A model generated the notes under the pieces. That model made no database searches, had not been told where the DNA came from, and saw only the letters and a program-made list of their open reading frames with translations. 64,000 nt of DNA from JAJOKK01 sp965370555. GTDB lineage: Bacteria > Bipolaricaulota > Bipolaricaulia > UBA7950 > UBA9294. The stretch covers positions 124,001 through 188,000 of the forward strand of contig CBDUVB010000001.1 in assembly GCA_965370555.1 (NCBI GenBank), written 5' to 3'. Made by a program: the position numbers and the translations under genes. Positions 1 through 6,814 of the stretch are shown piece by piece (position 1 is the first letter of the stretch; each line of letters starts with the position of its first letter).

Positions 1-301
1 CCTGTTCCAGGACGGCATCCTCGAAATCCTCAATCTTGCTATCAAGCGCGCGTTCAAGCACAGACCGATTGACCGGAGCAATCTCGAACAGCTTCAGTAG
101 ACTGCGGATAGCGCGCCTCGCCTGAGCACGCGGGAGTGATTGTGCAAGGAGGGAGTCAACCGTGGTGAGGGTTGTCGCGCACAGAGAGGCTTCAATCCTC
201 GACTCTTCAACCAAGGCGAACACACTCGCTGCTTGTTTGACAAAGGGAGTGCGCGCCAACAGGACATCCAAGACAATGTTGGTATCGACAAGCACCCTCA
301 C
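1..301 (-). CDS. PIN-domain ribonuclease toxin (VapC-like), partial
   Basis: The reading frame starts with GTG at 301, four bases inside the end of the antitoxin gene (GTGA overlap), and runs off the left edge of the window, so only the first 100 codons are visible. The product begins MRVLVDTNIVLDVLLART, the PIN-domain opening with its metal-binding Asp. An acidic FEDAVL stretch near residue 95 fits the second conserved acidic cluster. PIN toxins of toxin-antitoxin pairs cleave RNA, often tRNA, when the antitoxin is lost. The coupled position behind a ribbon-helix-helix antitoxin supports the assignment. The C-terminal third, with the remaining catalytic acids, lies outside the window. Confidence 0.82.
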   Translation of the reverse strand, partial: MRVLVDTNIVLDVLLARTPFVKQAASVFALVEESRIEASLCATTLTTVDSLLAQSLPRAQARRAIRSLLKLFEIAPVNRSVLERALDSKIEDFEDAVLEQ

Positions 302-534
302 CGGTACTTCTCCAGAAGATGCTTCTTGTAGTCAGCTTGGGAGACATCATGCCCCTTCAACACGCCAACAAGCGAAGCCGTGACCGGCGGGAGCTCCTCA
401 TCGCGCCGCGCCGCGCTCAAGGAGTCGACGAACTCCCCGACCATCTGGGAGACCGACTTACCGCGTCGGGCAGCCTCTGCCTTAGCCTGCCGCACTAGTT
501 CGTCATCCATCCGTAGCGTCAGCTTCGTATTCAT
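298..534 (-). CDS. Ribbon-helix-helix antitoxin of a VapBC-type pair
   Basis: This small protein of about 78 residues begins MNTKLTLRMDDELVRQAK. That is the beta strand and first helix of a ribbon-helix-helix DNA-binding fold, followed by a second helix (KSVSQMVGEFVDSL) and an acidic tail that probably binds the toxin. An earlier ATG at 543 lies inside the inverted repeat 535-563 that looks like the operator, so I prefer the ATG at 534. The gene overlaps the downstream PIN toxin by four bases, the usual arrangement that couples their translation. It should neutralise the toxin and, with it, repress its own promoter. Confidence 0.82.
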   Translation of the reverse strand: MNTKLTLRMDDELVRQAKAEAARRGKSVSQMVGEFVDSLSAARRDEELPPVTASLVGVLKGHDVSQADYKKHLLEKYR

Positions 535-563
535 GACGTACATGATAGCGCAATATGTACGTC
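535..563. promoter_or_regulatory. Inverted repeat, likely toxin-antitoxin operator
   Basis: A perfect 9-bp inverted repeat, GACGTACAT and ATGTACGTC, is separated by 11 bp. It sits immediately upstream of the antitoxin start at 534. Ribbon-helix-helix antitoxins typically bind such palindromes to autoregulate, so this is the best candidate operator. Confidence 0.7.
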
Positions 564-701
564 ACGTCAACTCATCGCTCTTGGAGCGCTCAGGGAACGT
601 TTTGGGAACGTCACCTTCGCCTGGCGCAGCATTATATCCACGTCCTTCACGACCAGGAGCACCGGGCTCCTCCTCGCCCTGTTCGAGCACTTCTTCTTCG
701 T

Positions 702-761
702 ACATTTCACTCTCCATAGACGTTTCACCATTTGGTGAAAATCGTGCCTAGAGTGAAATGT
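702..761. repeat. Nested double inverted repeat with four TTTCAC half-sites
   Basis: The outer arms (702-713 and 750-761) are a perfect 12-bp inverted repeat containing TTTCACTCT/AGAGTGAAA. Inside them lies a second perfect 8-bp repeat, TTTCACCA (723-730) and TGGTGAAA (733-740). TTTCAC or GTGAAA therefore occurs four times, at 705, 723, 735 and 753, with exactly 18 bp between the two sites on each side. This looks like a symmetric operator or the tip of a small palindromic element. No gene with a convincing start reads out of it. Confidence 0.6.
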
Positions 762-790
762 CCACACAAGTGGAGTGACTGCAAATCACG

Positions 791-904
791 CTACACGGTC
801 GTCAGCCCGTGGACGATGGCGTCAAGAAGGAGCTTGGCGTTGGCCTGTGTTTGTTGGAGCATCGGTTCAAGTCTTGAGCGTATGGTCACCACCTTGGCCC
901 TGAG
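791..904 (-). pseudogene. Remnant of a type I restriction specificity subunit (HsdS C-terminus)
   Basis: The minus strand encodes 37 residues ending in LLLDAIVHGLTTV and a stop codon. The preceding RLEPMLQQTQANAK completes the pattern seen at the end of the intact HsdS in this window (LETELTQAQRDADNLL then SAIVYELIT). No start codon precedes it in frame and the frame is lost just upstream, near the AVQKLRS-like stretch. I read it as the decayed 3' end of a second hsdS gene. The fragment is short, so confidence is moderate. Confidence 0.5.
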
Positions 905-1232
905 CGGAGCTTTTGGACCGCGGGCTGATCCGTGGCAGGGAAAGGTAAAAACACCAAAAGTAAAGATCAGGCCCCGCGATCCTCAAGACCCGCGCGGGTT
1001 TTTGCCGCTTCCAAAGGTAGTCGCGATCTTCATTCCCTCCCCTCCTCCAAGGCCAACGTCTCTGCCAGTTCCTTCATCCCCGCGCCAAGCGTTGTACGCT
1101 TACTCCGCCACTATTCCAAGGCTGCGCCCTCCTACGCGACGCCAAGAATGAAGACCCAAAAAACTCAGGCTGGTTGTTCCGCATAACCTACTTGAGATAG
1201 AATTGTCCCAACACAAAGGAGTTGAAAACCGG
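905..1232. other. Intergenic stretch without a recognisable gene
   Basis: Apart from a small GC-rich palindrome followed by Ts (ACCCGCGCGGGT at 988-999, then TTTT), which could be an old terminator, I see no supported feature. Short frames here lack ribosome binding sites and protein-like composition. Confidence 0.5.
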
Positions 1233-2318
1233 ATGATCGATCTCAGCAGTCTGGGAGCAACTGAGTTCGAGAGCCTGTGCTATGACCTTCTTGCGCACTT
1301 GGGGCTGCAAAACCTCCAATGGCGGAAGGGGCAAAACGAGGGATGTTCGAGCTCAGACAGCGGTCGAGACATCGAAGGCGTGTTCGTCCGCCAGGACATC
1401 GACGGAGCTGTTGTCACCGAGAAGTGGTTTGTCGAATGTAAGCACTGGGCGAAAGCCGTGCCACCAACTGCGATTCATGGGCTTATCACATGGGCTGATG
1501 CTGAACGACCAAACGTCGCAGTCATCATTTGTTCAGGGGCCCTTAGCAATCCGGCACATGATTGGATCAGGGACTATAGACGCGAGAACCGACCTGCATA
1601 CCTCATAAAGGAATGGGAACAGAAGACCTTGGAGGCACTCCTTCCCTCTTTCCCAGACATCTTGCTCGACTACGACATTCCGACCTCCTACACAAGTCTG
1701 CTTTCCCACGCACTATGGAGAGATCTCAAGGTTCACGACTTGGACTATCTGTTTTCCCTGCTCGACGCAATTGCTGACGCTCAAAGAGATAGGATGCTGG
1801 GGAACGTCTATCACTCAGTCCTGCCACTTCGTATGCGCCAGCCAACTACCGGCAAGGAGACGGTTGGTGAACTGTTGATCGATCCTCCCAAATACGACTC
1901 GTTCAAGAGAAGGTGCACCAAGCTTACTAATGAGGAAGGGATGAACAAGAGCTTTCTTGCATCCGCGATAGTTTCCACTGTGACGCGCTGGCTGGCTTTC
2001 TATGCCGATCCGTTTGAGACAGCACGAGCGGGCGTCCGTTCCAGGAAGGCAATTGAGCTATTTGAAGACAACATTCGGCAGATAGAGGCTGGCGGGGATT
2101 TCAGCGCACGTTGGGGAATGTCGCGAGAGGAGCACATCGATACTCTACGCAAGTGCGCAGACGATCTGAGAGTCCATCTTGCTGAATCCCCTGAGGGAAC
2201 CGCGAAGAGCAGGGAGCTCCTAGACGAGTGGGAGCGTCGAGTTGTGATGCCTTTCCTTAACGAGGATCAATTCCACGTGCTACGCAACTTCCTCCGAGAG
2301 ACAGACGAGGCACAGTAG
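1233..2318 (+). CDS. Mrr-like restriction endonuclease domain protein
   Basis: The ATG at 1233 is chosen because AAAGGAG (1215-1221) precedes it at good spacing; a TTG start further upstream has nothing to support it. The first 100 residues carry an Mrr_cat-type nuclease fold of the PD-(D/E)XK class: FESLCYDLLAHLG, then SGRDIEGVF with the catalytic Asp, and WFVECKHW supplying the E-x-K pair. The remaining 260 residues are mostly helical and unfamiliar; they may recognise the target or a partner. Mrr-type enzymes cut foreign or modified DNA. The location beside a type I restriction operon and a toxin-antitoxin pair fits a defense role. The exact family and target are unknown. Confidence 0.7.
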   Translation: MIDLSSLGATEFESLCYDLLAHLGLQNLQWRKGQNEGCSSSDSGRDIEGVFVRQDIDGAVVTEKWFVECKHWAKAVPPTAIHGLITWADAERPNVAVIICSGALSNPAHDWIRDYRRENRPAYLIKEWEQKTLEALLPSFPDILLDYDIPTSYTSLLSHALWRDLKVHDLDYLFSLLDAIADAQRDRMLGNVYHSVLPLRMRQPTTGKETVGELLIDPPKYDSFKRRCTKLTNEEGMNKSFLASAIVSTVTRWLAFYADPFETARAGVRSRKAIELFEDNIRQIEAGGDFSARWGMSREEHIDTLRKCADDLRVHLAESPEGTAKSRELLDEWERRVVMPFLNEDQFHVLRNFLRETDEAQ

Positions 2319-2573
2319 GCGAACGAGCGGATTGGGACACACTCCAAACGAATCAGCTTCTGTGCACTAGGTTGTTGACCGCAGCTTTCCCATAGCAGTG
2401 ATGGAGCCTGCCCCGTCACTGTACAAATCCAATGGTAGGCCCTAACGCCCTTAAGTACGTGAACGGCAATGCCGCACGACTGCCACATCAAGGACAACAA
2501 CTTAACAGATTCATGTATTCTCCGCTTATGTTTTTACGCATTACGAATCCCATAATTCGATTTCGCATATCGC
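2319..2573. other. Intergenic stretch with nothing recognised
   Basis: This 255-bp AT-richer spacer lies between the Mrr-like gene and the promoter at 2574. It contains only a small inverted repeat, CAGTGA...TCACTG. I see no gene or RNA in it. Confidence 0.5.
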
Positions 2574-2602
2574 TTGACATACACAATGCGATGCAGTAAG
2601 AT
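2574..2602 (+). promoter_or_regulatory. Strong sigma-70-type promoter
   Basis: A consensus TTGACA (2574-2579) and TAAGAT (2597-2602) are separated by exactly 17 bp. The predicted transcription start near 2609 lies just upstream of the GGAGGTG ribosome binding site (2620-2626) of the next gene. Confidence 0.8.
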
Positions 2603-2631
2603 ATGTCATCTTCGTATTGGGAGGTGATTCG

Positions 2632-3258
2632 ATGCAAGACAAGAGCAAAGCTGAAGAAGGGTCAATGTCACTGCTTAATATGGCAGAAACCGCACAGACA
2701 GAAGCAGGTTACCTGCTTGCGGAAAAATGGGATCCGGTCTTCCAGCGTGAAGAGATCGAGGTTGTCAAGAAGTATCTGCTCCAAAATGTCAAGAAGGGTG
2801 GAGAACGCCTTGAGAACATCACGGCCATGTTAGACAACATGGCTAAGACACGCGAACAACTCACAGAAGAGAGAGATCGTGTCAATGGCCGTATGCGTCT
2901 CTTCTTTGCTGTTCTTGGAAACATCGATCAAGATCTAGCGGAGAGCCTACTCAATGAGTTATCGGGGAGTACCGAAGAAAAAGAATCTATCAACAAAGCA
3001 GAGTTTGCTGAAACATCCATCCGCAAGGCAGCAATAGTAGTGTTGGAAAGGGCAGGAAAGCCGCTGCTAACCCGTGAGATCATGGCTGCATTGATAGCCG
3101 GAGGAAAGGCGTTGGCTGACAACGCTTCATCGGTCGTGAGTGCGGCGCTTAGTACGCGATCAGCAAAGACAGATATTGAGCCTATCAAGAAGCCCGGCGA
3201 AAAAAAACGTTGGGCGTTGAAAAAATGGAGATTGGTAAAGGATGAGATAGAAAAATAG
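2632..3258 (+). CDS. Coiled-coil protein with C-terminal winged-helix-like domain, function unknown
   Basis: The start at 2632 follows GGAGGTG with 5-bp spacing; an in-frame ATG at 2617 overlaps the ribosome binding site and is unlikely. The product has 208 residues. Roughly residues 40-110 are charged and heptad-like (EEIEVVKKYLLQNVKK through LTEERDRVNGRMRLF), predicting a coiled coil. Residues 125-200 resemble a small winged-helix module of the HARE-HTH type: IRKAAIVVLERAGKPLLTRE, a second helix, NASSVVSAAL, then a WALKKW wing. It has its own near-consensus promoter and stands alone between defense genes. I do not recognise the family; a DNA-binding or accessory defense protein is only a guess. 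Confidence 0.65.
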   Translation: MQDKSKAEEGSMSLLNMAETAQTEAGYLLAEKWDPVFQREEIEVVKKYLLQNVKKGGERLENITAMLDNMAKTREQLTEERDRVNGRMRLFFAVLGNIDQDLAESLLNELSGSTEEKESINKAEFAETSIRKAAIVVLERAGKPLLTREIMAALIAGGKALADNASSVVSAALSTRSAKTDIEPIKKPGEKKRWALKKWRLVKDEIEK

Positions 3259-3290
3259 GGGCTGGCGTCTGGTTAGAGATCGCCAACCCC
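3258..3290 (+). terminator. Hairpin after the coiled-coil gene
   Basis: GGGGCTGGCG (3258-3267) can pair with CGCCAACCCC (3281-3290) with one internal mismatch, directly overlapping the stop codon. No T-run follows, so it is either a weak terminator or a processing and stability hairpin ahead of the tRNA. Confidence 0.4.
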
Positions 3291-3295
3291 AGATT

Positions 3296-3380
3296 GAGGG
3301 TATGCTGGAAGTGGTAGACAGACTAGATTAGCAATCTAGCGCTCTTCTGAGCATTGCGGGTTCGAATCCCGCTACCCTCA
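3296..3380 (+). tRNA. Class II tRNA, leucine-type body with AGC (Ala) anticodon
   Basis: A complete cloverleaf can be folded by hand. The acceptor stem GAGGGTA/TACCCTC has 7 perfect pairs and the D stem is CTG/CAG. The anticodon stem CTAGA/TCTAG encloses loop TTAGCAA. A long variable arm pairs GCTC with GAGC, and the T arm is GCGGG TTCGAAT CCCGC. The discriminator base is A and CCA is not encoded. The long variable arm, the D-loop ending GTGGTAGACA and A73 are leucine-tRNA features, yet the loop reads AGC, an alanine anticodon with the rare A34. It may be a leucine tRNA that lost its original anticodon, or an unusual mobile-element tRNA. Confidence 0.75.
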
Positions 3381-3387
3381 TTACAAT

Positions 3388-3455
3388 GGGGGTACCAGGT
3401 TAGGGAGCGCGGCCTTAAAATCCATCGCCCGGGGGTTCAACTCCCCCTACCTCCA
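3388..3455 (+). tRNA. Degenerate tRNA-like gene, probably derived from tRNA-Leu(TAA)
   Basis: Seven bases after the first tRNA, GGGGGTA can pair with TACCTCC (one G-U pair), and a strong T arm GGGGG TTCAACT CCCCC follows. The middle holds CTTAAAA, the exact anticodon loop of tRNA-Leu(UAA), but the anticodon stem has only two good pairs and the D arm is unclear. At 68 nt it is too short for a leucine tRNA with a long variable arm. I read it as a truncated or decaying tRNA. Confidence 0.55.
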
Positions 3456-3656
3456 TTGTTGTATATACTATAGTCGTCATAGTCATATATGTCAAGAGGA
3501 AACGCCGTTTCGTTCCTATTTAACGCTTCTTCCTCCTCTTACTATATGCCATCCGACCAACAGAGAGCAGGCTTCGCAACTCGAAGCTTTGTCCCCACTC
3601 ACCATTCAGCTGTTATCCTCGAGGGGAGAACTCTCTCGTTCGTAGAAGCATAGTAG
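3456..3656. other. Spacer between tRNA-like gene and hsdS
   Basis: Two hundred bases downstream of both the tRNA pair and the minus-strand restriction operon. A small hairpin GCTTCG/CGAAGC near 3571-3587 is the only structure seen. No gene is supported. Confidence 0.4.
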
Positions 3657-5348
3657 TTAAGTAATCAGCTCGTAAACGATGGCGCTGAGGAGATTGTCGG
3701 CGTCTCGTTGAGCTTGGGTAAGCTCCGTTTCGAGATCGTCGCACAGGGCCATGAGCTTGTTGACTTTGGCTACGATTCGCTTCTGTTCGGCGAGCGGGGG
3801 AAGAGGGAGCTGGAGATTGCGTAATGTCCCAAGTGCAACGGTCTTCTGAGCGGTGCCGGTGGCTCCCGCTGCAGCCTGCTCGATAGCGAGGGGGGAATTT
3901 AGCCACGTGCTGATGAACTTTGGCGAGATCAGAGAAGGCACCTTCAGGATCGCAATGTGCCTTTGCACGCAGAACTCTTCCTCCGTATCTACGACTACCG
4001 TGATACCATAGGAGCCAGTCACGGTGTAGAGAACATCTCCCGTCCTTGGAACGCGGATGGGGTCAAGTTGATCATAGTAAGCTCGCGGTACATAGCGTGT
4101 CTCAGCAAAATCAAGGGCCCCAGAACTCACGTTTCCGATGACTAGGAACGGCACTCCATCATTGGATCTTGGGGGTGGTTGATGATCACCGTCGCTGACG
4201 GAGAGGAGCATGTCGGCAGTTCTACTCCATGTCCAACCCTGCGGCAACTCCCAAGGGAGCAGATCTGGATTAATTGTCTGTGGGGCCTTCGTTTTGCGGA
4301 TCCTGCCTTTCTTGATGAGCTGCTCTTTCTCAGCCTTGATTCTCTTCAGAATCTCGGAGGCGGGTTCGTCGTTGGGGTCTTGGGGAACGAGGCGGCCCAT
4401 GACGGCGAGTTGGAGGATGGTCTGGCGGAGCTCGGTGACGGTCTCGGGTACGGAGTAGAGGTTGTCAAACTGGTCGCGGACGCGGTGCCAGGCGGCGGCA
4501 AGGCTCGTCCCATCCGGCTGTGTGAGGGCGTGAAGGCTGGCTCGATTGAGCGCGATTTGCTTCGTCCGCTTTGCCTGCTGCTTTGCCTCCAGCTTATTGC
4601 AAAGCGCCCTCAGCTCGTCAACCTTGGCGACGATGCGTTTTTGTTCAGCAAGTGAAGGAAGCGCTGCAGGAGTGTTCACAATCTTCACTTTGGAGATGTT
4701 CGGCTGCGCTCCTCCTGCACCTTTCCTTGTGAATTCAGGTCGGTAGGCTCTGAGAACAAGGAAGAGGTAACGATTGAAGATCCCGGGGAAAGATGTGCAC
4801 GCACAGACAGCTTGATTCGTTGTTGCCTTCACTTCGAGTACCGCCAGTTTCCCGATTGTTGCTCCGTACATCGCGATGAGCACATCGCCGGGCCTGTCGA
4901 CACGCAGTGAGCATTCCTGGAGTGCTAAGTCCGTCACATGCTCTTCTGAGTCTCTCAGTTGTTCACTGTCTCCGAGCTCGCCGGACTTGAACCAAGGTAT
5001 CTCGCCATCGAAGTACTCAGACCTACTCCTGTTTGGAGTCGCCCCTGCTCCCCAATCGCCCCACTCGCCAAGTCTTGCCCACTCCCAGTTGCGTGGCAAC
5101 ACATACCGGATCTCGTCAGGATCAATCAACGGCAGGGGCTTGGGCTTGCGTATCTCTCCATCGGCAATGAGGCGTTGCTTCTCGATTCTGATCCTCTTGA
5201 GCAGCTCTGATGCCGGCTCATCGTTCGGATCTTGTGGCACAAGCTTCCCTCGAACAGCTAACTGAAAGATCAGCTCGCGCAGCTTGGGAATCCCGTTCGG
5301 CGCATCTGCAAGACGATCGAAGTTGGCAAGAAGTAGGTCGATCGTCAT
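3657..5348 (-). CDS. hsdS: Type I restriction-modification specificity subunit
   Basis: HsdS chooses the DNA target for the HsdR-HsdM-HsdS complex. The 563 residues show the expected internal duplication. Two target-recognition halves are each introduced by nearly the same helix, with QLAVRGKLVPQDPNDEPASE near residue 30 and QLAVMGRLVPQDPNDEPASE near 315. Each half is closed by a coiled-coil segment, PSLAEQKRIVAKVDELRALC near 220 and PPLAEQKRIVAKVNKLMALC near 520. Two different target domains imply a bipartite recognition site. The start ATG overlaps the end of hsdM (ATGA). The repeated helices are good substrates for recombination that would swap specificity. The frame is intact. Confidence 0.95.
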   Translation of the reverse strand: MTIDLLLANFDRLADAPNGIPKLRELIFQLAVRGKLVPQDPNDEPASELLKRIRIEKQRLIADGEIRKPKPLPLIDPDEIRYVLPRNWEWARLGEWGDWGAGATPNRSRSEYFDGEIPWFKSGELGDSEQLRDSEEHVTDLALQECSLRVDRPGDVLIAMYGATIGKLAVLEVKATTNQAVCACTSFPGIFNRYLFLVLRAYRPEFTRKGAGGAQPNISKVKIVNTPAALPSLAEQKRIVAKVDELRALCNKLEAKQQAKRTKQIALNRASLHALTQPDGTSLAAAWHRVRDQFDNLYSVPETVTELRQTILQLAVMGRLVPQDPNDEPASEILKRIKAEKEQLIKKGRIRKTKAPQTINPDLLPWELPQGWTWSRTADMLLSVSDGDHQPPPRSNDGVPFLVIGNVSSGALDFAETRYVPRAYYDQLDPIRVPRTGDVLYTVTGSYGITVVVDTEEEFCVQRHIAILKVPSLISPKFISTWLNSPLAIEQAAAGATGTAQKTVALGTLRNLQLPLPPLAEQKRIVAKVNKLMALCDDLETELTQAQRDADNLLSAIVYELIT

Positions 5349-6796
5349 TCCTCGCGCTCCAGCGCCTGTGCTAATTCGTTCTTCAACGCATCGCGCGCCG
5401 TCTGCGTCTCCGCAAGAAGCTTTGTGTATTCAGCAAGCAGCTCATCAGGATCTCCGGGTTTGTCATCCGGCGCATTGGGGTTCTTGATGTCGAGGTTGTA
5501 TCCTGACTCGACTATCCGCTCAATCGGAACGAGCCACGCGTGCTCGTTATCTTCCCGGTTCTGCCACCACAGCTTCTCCAGCTTGTCGAACTCCTGGATA
5601 CGGACCGGCTTGGTCTTGGAGTACGACTTGTAGCCCTTGGGGTACGGATGCTCGTAGTACCAGATCTCCTTGGTCGGTGTGCCCTTCTCGAAGAACAGCA
5701 GGTTCGTCTTGATGCCGGTGTACGGGCTGAACACTCCATTGGGCAATCGAACGATGGTGTGCAGGTGGCACTCGCGAAGCAACCTCTCCTTAATCCGGGT
5801 CTTGATGCCTTCGCCGAATAGCGTTCCGTCGGGCAGAACCATGGCACAGCGTCCGCCAGGTTTGAGAATGTGCATGATTAGGACGAGGAACAGGTCGGCG
5901 GTCTCCCGCGTCCTAAAGGTCGAAGGGAAGTTGGTCTCGATCCCGTCCTCCTCCATCCCACCAAACGGTGGATTGGTCACGACAACGTTCACCCGGTCCT
6001 TGGGACCGTAGTCTCTCAACGGTCGAGCGAGGGTATTGTCGTGGCGTACGCGCGACGGCACTTCGATTCCGTGCAAAAGCATGTTGGTGGTACACAAGAG
6101 ATGCGGCAACGCCTTCTTCTCGACGCCGTGGATAGACTCCTGGAGGGTCTTCTCGTCGTCGGCCGTCTTGACGTATCGCGAGCGGACGTGCTCGATCGCG
6201 CAGGTGAGGAACCCGCCAGTACCGCAAGCAGGATCGAGCACGGTCTCGCTGAGCTTCGGGTCGATCATATCGACCATGAACTGGGTGACTGCACGCGGAG
6301 TGTAGAATTCGCCTGCATTCCCGGCACTCTGGAGGTCCTTGAGAATTTTCTCGTAGATGTCGTTGAACAGGTGGCGATCTTCCGACCGATTGAAGTCGAT
6401 CTCGTTGAGCTTGTTGATGACTTGCCGCATCAGCGTGCCCGACTTCATGTAATTGTAGGCATCGGTGAAAACGTCCCGGATGACGAATCCGCGGGGATCG
6501 GCTCCGGGAGCGAAGGTCAGGTTCTTGAGTGTACGGAAGAGCTTGTCGTTGACAAAGTCGAGCAGTTCGTCGCCCGTGATTCCTTCGGGATCGTCGGCCC
6601 AGGTGCGCCAGCGCAGTTCCTCGGGCACGACGGACGTGTATCCCTTTTCCATAAGTGTGTATTCCCGTTCTCGGGCGTCGAAAATCTTAAGGAACAGCAT
6701 CCACCCGAGTTGGGCAATCCGCTGCGCATCGCCGTCAACCCCGGCGTCCTTTCGCATGATGTCCTGAATGGATTTAATTGTGGCACTGATGCTCAT
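5345..6796 (-). CDS. hsdM: Type I restriction-modification DNA adenine methyltransferase subunit
   Basis: HsdM transfers a methyl group from S-adenosylmethionine to adenine in the site read by HsdS, protecting host DNA. The N-terminal helical domain (residues 1-155) is followed by the methylase core with DPACGTGG (188-195, cofactor binding) and NPPFGG (275-280, the catalytic NPPF of N6-adenine methylases). The length of 483 is normal for the shorter HsdM type. AAGGAAG precedes the ATG. It lies 18 bp after hsdR and overlaps hsdS by four bases, so the three subunits form one operon. Confidence 0.95.
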   Translation of the reverse strand: MSISATIKSIQDIMRKDAGVDGDAQRIAQLGWMLFLKIFDAREREYTLMEKGYTSVVPEELRWRTWADDPEGITGDELLDFVNDKLFRTLKNLTFAPGADPRGFVIRDVFTDAYNYMKSGTLMRQVINKLNEIDFNRSEDRHLFNDIYEKILKDLQSAGNAGEFYTPRAVTQFMVDMIDPKLSETVLDPACGTGGFLTCAIEHVRSRYVKTADDEKTLQESIHGVEKKALPHLLCTTNMLLHGIEVPSRVRHDNTLARPLRDYGPKDRVNVVVTNPPFGGMEEDGIETNFPSTFRTRETADLFLVLIMHILKPGGRCAMVLPDGTLFGEGIKTRIKERLLRECHLHTIVRLPNGVFSPYTGIKTNLLFFEKGTPTKEIWYYEHPYPKGYKSYSKTKPVRIQEFDKLEKLWWQNREDNEHAWLVPIERIVESGYNLDIKNPNAPDDKPGDPDELLAEYTKLLAETQTARDALKNELAQALEREE

Positions 6797-6814
6797 CGTG
6801 CTTCCTTTTCTGTC

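Noticed and set aside
562..717. A 51-codon acidic frame on the minus strand between the nested palindrome and the antitoxin
   Set aside because: No ribosome binding site, low-complexity composition rich in Glu, Gly and Pro, and its start lies just outside the palindrome arm. No independent support.
567..767. A 66-codon minus-strand frame crossing the nested inverted repeat
   Set aside because: Its first third is simply the palindrome translated, it is basic and irregular, and it has no credible start signal.
932..1186. An 84-codon plus-strand frame rich in Ser, Lys and Ala
   Set aside because: No ribosome binding site, no recognisable pattern, and it reads through a terminator-like palindrome; most likely chance.
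2267..2500. Minus-strand frame overlapping the end of the Mrr-like gene
   Set aside because: Its first part is antisense to a real gene and the rest lacks protein-like composition.
5547..6305. Several frames on both strands antisense to hsdM and the flanking subunits
   Set aside because: These are codon-bias shadows of the high-GC restriction genes with no homology signals.
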